Source: Saccoglossus kowalevskii (Eukaryota; Hemichordata; Enteropneusta; Harrimaniidae). From it: a DNA stretch of 22,407 bases. The notes below the pieces were generated by a model that did not search any database, was not told the DNA's origin, and saw nothing but the letters and a program-made list of their open reading frames with translations. Below, piece by piece: positions 9,506-17,700 of this stretch. Position 1 is the first letter of the stretch. Every line of letters starts with the position of its first letter. The translations under genes were made by a program, and so were the position numbers. The stretch covers positions 36,059-58,465 of the forward strand of contig NW_003156253.1 of NCBI RefSeq assembly GCF_000003605.2. The letters run 5' to 3'.

Positions 9506-10250
9506 AATACCGAAACAGTACTTTACAGTACAGTAACAGTAAACACAACTTTCGAAATGCGTTCGCTAAGAAAAACAACGCGGCCTTGATTTCAGCAGTT
9601 GCAACTGAAAACAGCTCCCTAGCAAAATTAACAAAAATCGCTTGCGAACGGGAAGAAATTCACTGGTGTACAGTAGACATGGACACTTGAAAGAACAGCC
9701 CACAGAACACAAAGCCTAAACTATTAGAATTCGTAACACATAATTTGAGTGATGGTATAACAAAATAACTCATCATTTGTAAATTCAATCCATCGAAAAA
9801 GTATAAAAAAAACATTTTCATTAAAAATTGTTATTATATAAATACACTTTGAAAAGAAACATGATTCATAAACATAAATCTATTTGAATACATTCTCACT
9901 ACAAATTACACAATACTTATTTTTCAATGGCGTTTTTTCACAGCACAAACTCTTGGAATCATGCACACGTGTGAGTACTTCGGTGACACATTTTATAGCT
10001 ACGCCCAAAATAGTCCATTATTTATTGCGCAACTGCGACCAAACAACATAATTCTGTTAACATCCACACATTTTCATAAAATCTCTGTGCAATTTTTGAC
10101 CATTCATAAGTAAAATACACTACAATTTACTCCAGAAAAACACTTTTCTTGGTACATTCCTACATATTAAAAATGAGGGGTTCAGACACATTCCAAGCTG
10201 AACACTTTTCTTGGACTAATAACAAAGCTGGTCAATCCTTTCCCAGCAAA

Positions 10251-10831
10251 AGTCCCAGTTAGTTATCGAATTTAAGATATATAGTTTTGTTTATAGTAAT
10301 ATAGCTGGAATATAACAATGTCAGGAATATGATTATGATGATTGTTTAACATTGAAATTATTGACATTTGTATCTGATCGTCAAACGAGTACTTGTCCAT
10401 ATTGAGATATTGCTCTGGAAAGGCATTAATTGAAACAAAATCAGCCATTTTGAATACATGTATATATCTATAACATAATGTATAATAAATATATGAAATT
10501 TGAACATAATCAGTCAAAGCATGTCACAGATATGACTCTAGAAGCCCATTCATTAAAACAAAATGCCGTCAGTCAGTCATTTTGAATCCGATCTGAAAAA
10601 TAAAATGACGTGCATCAGGAACCCATAATGTCTAATGTAAGTTTGAACAAAATCCATCCATAAATGACAGAAATACTTGATATTTGATGATTTTTTAGCA
10701 CAAAAATTGCCACCATTCTGCCATTTTGAATAGGATCGTCAGACCAATATATCTATGACATGATGTATAATGAATATTTAAAATTTGAACATAATCAGTT
10801 AAAGCAAGTCAGAGATATTTGCACTTGAACT
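10251..10831 (-). repeat. Right inverted arm of the foldback-like element
   Basis: Reverse complement of the left arm. It carries two direct sub-blocks about 285 bp apart, both containing AAATTTGAACATAATCAGT followed by CATTCATTAAAACAAAATG (about 10495-10566 and 10780-10851). The minus-strand open frame at 10272-10517 inside it is AT-driven and not credible as a gene. Confidence 0.6.
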
Positions 10832-11654
10832 GCATTCATTAAAACAAAATGGCCGCCAGTCACCACATTCCTAACTATTATATTTGAGTTTGTTTTCAAT
10901 CCCAAATCGATATTACAGTCGTTCTGAGAATTATTCGGACAGTCAGTTAGCAAAATGTCTTGCAACTGTGCAAAATACTTTGATTGACGAGCGTGTGGTT
11001 TGGGATTACTATTTCATAGGGGTTGTCGGCATGGTGAATTTGTCGAAAAAAGTCAACCCCACGATCATTTTAGTCAGTTGTACTTGTTACAAAAATGGAC
11101 CAGACATAATAACAGTCGTCAACCCCACCATTTTCAAACTGCAGTTGAAAAAGCGATTCGCTCAAGGAAGGCACTTTTGATTTGACAAAGTACATCAAAC
11201 CGTTATAATCAAGTTTTCCGTCCACATATCCCTAACATACTGTCCCACCTCGGAATGAAATCTGAATTTGATACATAATGCACCAGTAATGTAAAAACAA
11301 CTTTTAGTTTGGCCCTAAACTGCCGTCAAACTGCAGCGCGTCCTGTTAAGAAACTTTTCTTTGAGCTTTCCCGCCAACGACGAGTTCATTAATACCTGAG
11401 GTTACTCAACACTTGGGAGTTGTTTTGTAAATTGTACTATGGTTATAACAATTTAAAATAACATATTGAATGCATATACAACATATAACCTGTTAATGTA
11501 TAGTAACCAACACGAGTCCTTTTGAAAACAGCGTTTACCCACATCTAGCAAGATAATGGAATGATCCCAATTGTGGCCGTGCCAATACGACGACACCAAG
11601 TCTAGATTGGAAAAGACCCAAGTGTCCAAATAATTCTCAGAATGGCTGTAAGTG
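10832..11654. other. Unassigned stretch between foldback element and host gene 3' end
   Basis: Two overlapping plus frames (10884-11180, 11000-11185) are present but unrecognised. Part of them comes from a short direct repeat of GTCAACCCCAC-ATTTT at about 11053 and 11119. The last 200 bases should hold the 3' UTR of the minus-strand CS-domain gene. No canonical AATAAA is seen on the minus strand there, so the cleavage site is unplaced. Confidence 0.4.
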
Positions 11655-11792
11655 TTAATTATTGCTGGCATCTTCTTTTTTTACTTCATCTTCTTCAGGT
11701 TCCTCTGCAAGTAGTGTTATTTCTCCTCTTTGATCAGCCCACTTTTGTGCTACTCTCTTGTGTATGTATAATTTTAACCAATCATTTTTCAC
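11655..11792 (-). CDS. CS-domain gene, last coding exon
   Basis: 138 bp after acceptor ATATTTGTAG, giving 45 codons and a TAA at 11657-11655. It supplies the last CS strand (VKNDWLKLYIHKRVAQKW) and the acidic tail ending KKEDASNN. Confidence 0.87.
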   Translation of the reverse strand: MKNDWLKLYIHKRVAQKWADQRGEITLLAEEPEEDEVKKEDASNN

Positions 11793-14700
11793 CTACAAAT
11801 ATTATAAAAGAATGGTAAGAATAACAAGGATTATTATACATCTGTCACCATAATGCCATTAAGTTATAGCATGACGTAATTTTGCAGTATTTTACAGGTA
11901 TTTTCATCCTACCATATTATGCAAATTCCAAATATGGAATGATTACACGTGTAAGCTACCACCAGAGTTTGACTGGACTCCGCAATGGTGTATACTGTCT
12001 GGTGTAATGATGTATAATAATAAGGTTATTACTAGGATACATCAAAGTATGCACTAAGACAGTATGCTGCTCATCGACTGACACCCATACTTTAGCTGTA
12101 GTATCTTCATGCATACGTTGAGGTATCCTCATAATAACCTCGTAGTATGCCTCCCCAGATGAGCCACAATAGTTGAACGGGGAGTAAATTTAATTAATTT
12201 TGACACAAGAGCACACTTCCAGATGGATGTCGATGTCGATTTTTACTGTAAATTGTCGTTCCCAGGCATATATGCATCCTGGTTACTGTAGTAACCTTTG
12301 GTGGATTAAATAGATCTTGTGAAAATGGTCAAACTGACTATCGAGAATAGTTGATTATTATTCTATTTGGGAACATAGCTTAATGATGCTCACATAATTG
12401 TGGGACAGTTTTCTAGTTTATACGTACCATCCATGTACACTTGCTAGGATCAATTGGTGCATACAGTGTTCTACCATTGAAAGGTAATTCATAATGTCCC
12501 AGTAGACCAGTGACAACTAAACTTAACGATCTAAAGAGACAAAAATTACTTGAATTAGGACCACACAGATACAGTCCCATTATCCATATCTCAAAATTGT
12601 GTTCGGTGAAATGAAATGAAAAGTTCATATAATATGAGCTCTAATGTTGTCTTAATAAAACTTTTCAAAAAATCAAAGAAAGCTTAGAAAGAACTCCCGT
12701 ATGCAGAGAGTATTGGAGACAGTAAAAATTAATTCGAAATTACTTGTACTTGAGATATCGATGGAAAAGCTGAAAACTAATTAGTTAATTAGTTACAAAT
12801 TTGAGTGTAAAACTAATAAGATATGCACAATGTAACAGACCATCTATGTACCAAGTTTCATTGAAATGTGACCAGAATGAAAAAATTATGAATTATTATG
12901 CTAATTAGGGAATTAATATGAACAGATTTCAACCCCAAACTAATCAGATTTGTACATTGTCCTAGTGCATTTTTGTATCAAGTTACATTGAAGTGGAATA
13001 ATTAGCACTTTTGATCAGTGTGAAAGCTTAAAATTGGATAATTATGCAAATTAGGTAATTAATGTGTACAGATTTTAACACAAAATTAATCAGGTCTGTC
13101 TACTGTCCTAGAGCGTATATGTACAAAGTTTAATTGAAATGTGATGATAGTACTTGAGATATCAAAAGAGCTGAAAAATATTTAATTATGCAAATTAGGT
13201 AATTATTATGCACAATTATTTACCTCAAATCTAATCAGAGGGTCTGCATGGTTCTAGTGGATCCATGTACCAAGTTTCATTAAAATGTAATGCTCACTAC
13301 ATGAAATATCGAAAGCTGAAAATTAATTAATTATGCAAATGAGGTAAATAAAATGTACTGATATTACCCTGAAAATTATCAGGTCTGTCCTATGACATCT
13401 AGATACCAAGTTTCATTGAAATGTGATGATTAGTACTTGAGATATCAGTGGTAAAGTCAAAAATTTACAAATCATTATGCAAATTAAGTAATTAATATGC
13501 ACAGATTTTTACCCAAAACTAATCAAATCTGCGCATTAGTTCAGAGCACCTATGTACCAAGTTTCATCAAAATCCAATGAGTGGTTCTTTAGATATAAGT
13601 GGAACAGTCATGGAACAGCTAAAATGTGCTAACTGCAAAGACTCCCATTGTGTGCTTTGCACACAGGAGTCAACAAATCAATGAGAGAAATGCTGTTCAA
13701 AGTAAAGACTCATTTTAGAACTCAGTAACTCATCACCTCCATAATCTCATAAAAAACGTTTGTTATTGAATGACTACAGATTAAAACAAATGCCTTTGTA
13801 TCATCCCTATACATCACAGTAGTGCATCGCCGCTAGAGGGTGCAACTTAAAGGAGAGGTGTACTCAAATTTGATATCGGTGGATGTCGTAGACTCCAGTG
13901 ATTGCTTACCGTTCCTTGAACTGTGCGTCTACTTTAATCTCGCCTTTATCTACCCTACGTTTGGTGATTCCTAGCAACTTGGCTTTCAGTTTGATACATT
14001 GGAAGTTTTTGTACTCATAATATTCTGAAATATAGATATGATTTATATACATATATTAGTATAGTATTTTAACAAATTAATAGAACATACCTAAAGCTAG
14101 GCAGCTGGAATGTACATGGCTTAGGTGACAAATGTACTGAGATTTATTTTTAGTACAGTAGTAGAAAATTATGATAATTTTTGTGTACAAGAAACATGGC
14201 TTGGTAGCAGTAGTAATAGTTTAGTATTGGATGTAGAAAATTATAGCCATTTCAGTTCAGATAGGATAAGAAAATGTAATAAGAGCAGAAGGAATTCGGG
14301 AGATGTTGCACTGTTGTTTAAATCAACATTAAGAAACGGGTTACATAAAATTTCTTCTGACATGCGTGATTTTATGTGGTGCAGACTGGATAAAAGCTAT
14401 TTTTCTCTGGACAAAGATATCTATCTGGGTCGCATTTATATACCGCCATTTAGACCATGATTATTTTGAAACTAAAATATTATTACAAAGTACTCCCAGC
14501 AAGGTGTTGGGATTATTATTGGTGATATGAACAGTCGAACAGGAAACCTTACTGACTACATACCATTTGATGGCAATGTGCATATCCTGTTCCAACTACT
14601 TATACCTCAGATAATTTCAGTAAAAGACAAACGCAAGACAGTAAAATTAATAATATAGAAATAATGTATGAATACATACAGCATTTCAAAGAGAATGACT

Positions 14701-17700
14701 TAAAACACTTGTCAGATCACTCTTCAATTGAGGTAGAGATACAGTTTACCTGACAGGTATTTTAATTAGTTAATTAGAACACCAAGATGACCTTGTCCAC
14801 AAAACTATATATTTTCGGAAAGCTTATTGTATGAATTTTAACATTTTTTTATGGTCACTGTAGTTAGAAATATGCACAAAAATGTGCTTTTTTGGTCAAA
14901 AAAAAATAGCTTCTAAACCATGCTTCTGTTTCCTGTCAAAATTGGTTACATCTGTTTACTATGAAGAAAGTGCCGTCTTGAAAATTGTCTACCAGTTGTC
15001 AATTTTGCAGGGCAGCAGCTCAAATTTCACTACTTCAAGTTTATGCATAAACACCCAGGCTAGTTGTCTGTACGATTGTTGTAACACTGTTCAACCAAAA
15101 ACAATGCCCCGACATCGTTTTGAAGATAAACACATTATCAATCATTTGTGAAAATTTCAAAACAAAAGGTCAAAGTGTCTAGGAGCTGTTTTTTTTTAAG
15201 TTCTGGGATGTGCACTAAAAAGAAGCTGAGATAATTGCTAATTTGCATAACAATTCACTCAGTAAGAAGTTTTCTAATGCTAATAATTAAAATGGCTGTA
15301 AAAGTTCCTAATTTAAATGTATTATCGTTTGGTAAAAAGTTGAATATAGTGCATAATATGGAGATCCTGTCATTTCTTTTTTTCACCACGTTTCTTTTTT
15401 ATTATTTAGGCCACACCGACTTAATTTGATGGATGACATCCGTGCGCGCATTAGTTTTTGCCTCCGACTTGCAACTTGCCAACTCATATTGTTGCAAAGC
15501 GCCAACTTGTCGTAAAACTTGTTTTGAACTCCCTCAAAACCAAACTCCGCACAGTTAGATGCGCGTTACGTAAAGCGCAAAGACCTATGGGAAGGAAATT
15601 GTCTCAAAACATGCCAATTTTGTCATAAATGACCCAACATGGCGACCAAACCACCAAAATACTTGAGTATAAAAGTTCAGAGGTAAAACGGAGGTATTGT
15701 TGTAGACTGGTACGCAATTGACGTTGGCCAGGGAGATGTGACGTTTACACAGCTATATACATGCTGGTATATAAGGCTGGCAGCGATTATCTTCCCACTG
15801 ACCAAATTCGATACAATGTCTTAGTGCGACTAGCTCTTATCATCTGCTGACGCTTCCTCGACTTCTTGGGTTGTCATTGCGTTTGGTGTAGCAGATACAG
15901 CAACAAATTTAACGTAGTCGTCGGTTGGCGAGTGTATTCGGATTGACGGTTGATTCTCTGATGAAATAAGTCGCGACAGGGGTTCTGCGATATTCGCCTT
16001 GCCAGGAATGTATGTTACCTTGAACTCGTACGGTTGCAGTCTCAGAACCCACCGTTCGATCCTAGCACATGGTTTAGACTTTGTCAAATAGATTACTTCA
16101 AGTGGTTTGTGATCGGTAGATATTACAAACTCAGTTCCATATAAATATGTATGAAACCGTTCACAAGCCCATACGATGGCTAATGCTTCCTTTTCGGTTT
16201 GTGAATACCGACGTTCAGGCTTTTACTCGTGTAGCTGATGACCCTGTATACACCTTTATAAATAAATAAACGCTGCTTGGACTGATAAGTATGATATATT
16301 GAAGATAATATTTGGTAATCGTAGTCCTAAATAACTATTAAAAATAGCTAGACGTTTCGAGCAATGGCTCTTTATCGATAGCATAGAAGCAAGTGTGATA
16401 ACGTACAGGTAGAACATAGGAACGTAAGAACGCGCATGAACTATAAGTTAGAATCACAAAAAATTCCACAATAGAACAAATAACGCGCCTTAGGTAGTGA
16501 GCTCAACAAATGAGTTGAACTGTTTGTTAATACCATGGGGTTCTTTAGTTCCAAGGCGGAATATAGTTTCCTCCTCGACACGCCTGAGCTGATTTTCGTT
16601 GCCATTGACAACACATACACCAGAAATAGACATATCTGTAATATTATGTCCACTAGAATTAAAATGAAGTGAAACCGGATAATAACGATTTTTCTGTCTA
16701 GTTTGCCGTAGATGCTCAGCAAACCGATCACCCAGTCGACGAACTGTAGAACCAATATAAAGTTTCCCGCATCTAATACATGAAATGCAATATACAACAT
16801 TCATAGTGATACAACTGAACGGATATTTGACCTCAACATCTCCCTTGGGACCAAATATACGATTAGTGTCTGTAATAAAAGGACAAGTATTACACCTAGG
16901 ACGATTACACGGGACAGAACCATATTTCTCAGGGTCTCCCCGTTTCACCCGTATACACCAATAACCTCCTTAAATTAGTGTCACGGCGCCAGGCAGTAGT
17001 AGGCATTAGTGGAAACGTAGAACTTGTCTCCTCACTGGTCTGTAAAATGTGAAAATGTTTGTACATAATGTTTCTAATCTTGACATTAGTAGTAGTAGTA
17101 GTATGGGAGAAACACACACGTCATAGATCAGTTACAACACACGACTGGATATTGTAGTTCACGGTGGAGACTAACAGTGTTTACGACTCTACTGAATTCA
17201 GAGTTGATAGGTCAATGTTACTAACATGTATCTATATGTCAATTCGATTTGATCCGGTTGCTATGAATTAGCGTAGCTTCACGTTCGTGGATATTCGCAA
17301 AAGCTTTTGTTAATCATACTCACTGACAGATATCGGGAACAGCAGTCAGTTGTTAGGCGAGAATAGGTTGCTTGTGATCCCCGATTAACGAAGAACAGGA
17401 CGTCGGTTCAATGATTTACGAGACAAGTTCAATCAATCGCACAACACGTTAGCATAGCATGGAGGCGGCCATGTTTAGCTCTCCTCGCAATGCATCATGG
17501 GGCGTTCACCCACTGAGAGTTGTACTCAGTTACAGACTTCAGGATGTATGACGATTCCTCTCTTAAACATGATGAAACTTCTTCCAAGTGAGCTTGAAAA
17601 CGCTATTACTTCAGGTGTACTGCGTATGTTGACTCCCGGACTTGATTTGTCACAGTATTTAATCTAGTTTTCGGCTATCACTCTCCCGCATGGCGTCGCC

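Larger units (their letters stand above)
7406..10250. other. Core of the foldback-like element, no recognisable gene
   Basis: Open frames at 7745-7960, 7882-8133, 8878-9135 and 9382-9690 (all plus) resemble no family I know. The most protein-like are 8878-9135, whose first 33 codons end at a GTAAGA donor-like site near 8976, and the last 40 codons of 9382-9690, which are lysine/alanine-rich. A CCAAT-type box (CTGATTGGTCC, about 7591) lies upstream of the first frame. A stretch around 9232-9330 is duplicated at 9415-9505. These may be fragments of captured genes, but nothing identifies a source. Confidence 0.4.
6722..10831. mobile_element. Foldback-like element with long inverted arms
   Basis: Left arm 6722-7405 and right arm 10251-10831 are collinear inverted repeats diverged by substitutions and small indels. 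Shared landmarks include GACAAGTACTCGTTTGA (7238-7255 and the complement at 10381-10397), ATTTTGTTTTAATGAATG, GATCGGATT-AAAATG and CTATATTACTATAAACAAAA. The 2.8 kb core contains no recognisable transposase. This is either a non-autonomous DNA transposon with long subrepeated termini or two MITE-like copies in inverted orientation. Confidence 0.6.
16223..17118 (-). mobile_element. Penelope-like element 3' fragment
   Basis: Reading leftward on the minus strand, the fragment has the post-RT linker (17117-16929), the GIY-YIG endonuclease domain (16948-16490), then a non-coding tail with a hammerhead motif (16382-16347) ending near TATACAGGGTCATCAG. The tail abuts the broken gypsy RNase H at 16222, so it inserted into that older element or a rearrangement joined them. 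The 5' end toward 17118 is truncated at an (AGT)n tract; no reverse transcriptase core is seen. Confidence 0.8.

Noticed and set aside
10272-10517. Minus-strand 81-codon frame in the foldback arm
   Set aside because: It is rich in Y, I, N and K from AT-rich repeat sequence, with no domain and no splice context.
13640-13690. Helitron 3' end
   Set aside because: A hairpin is present but no CTRR follows it and no TC start is identified.
16441-16800. Minus-strand 119-codon hydrophobic frame that looks like a membrane protein
   Set aside because: It overlaps the GIY-YIG frame, which has clear family motifs; this one is a shadow.
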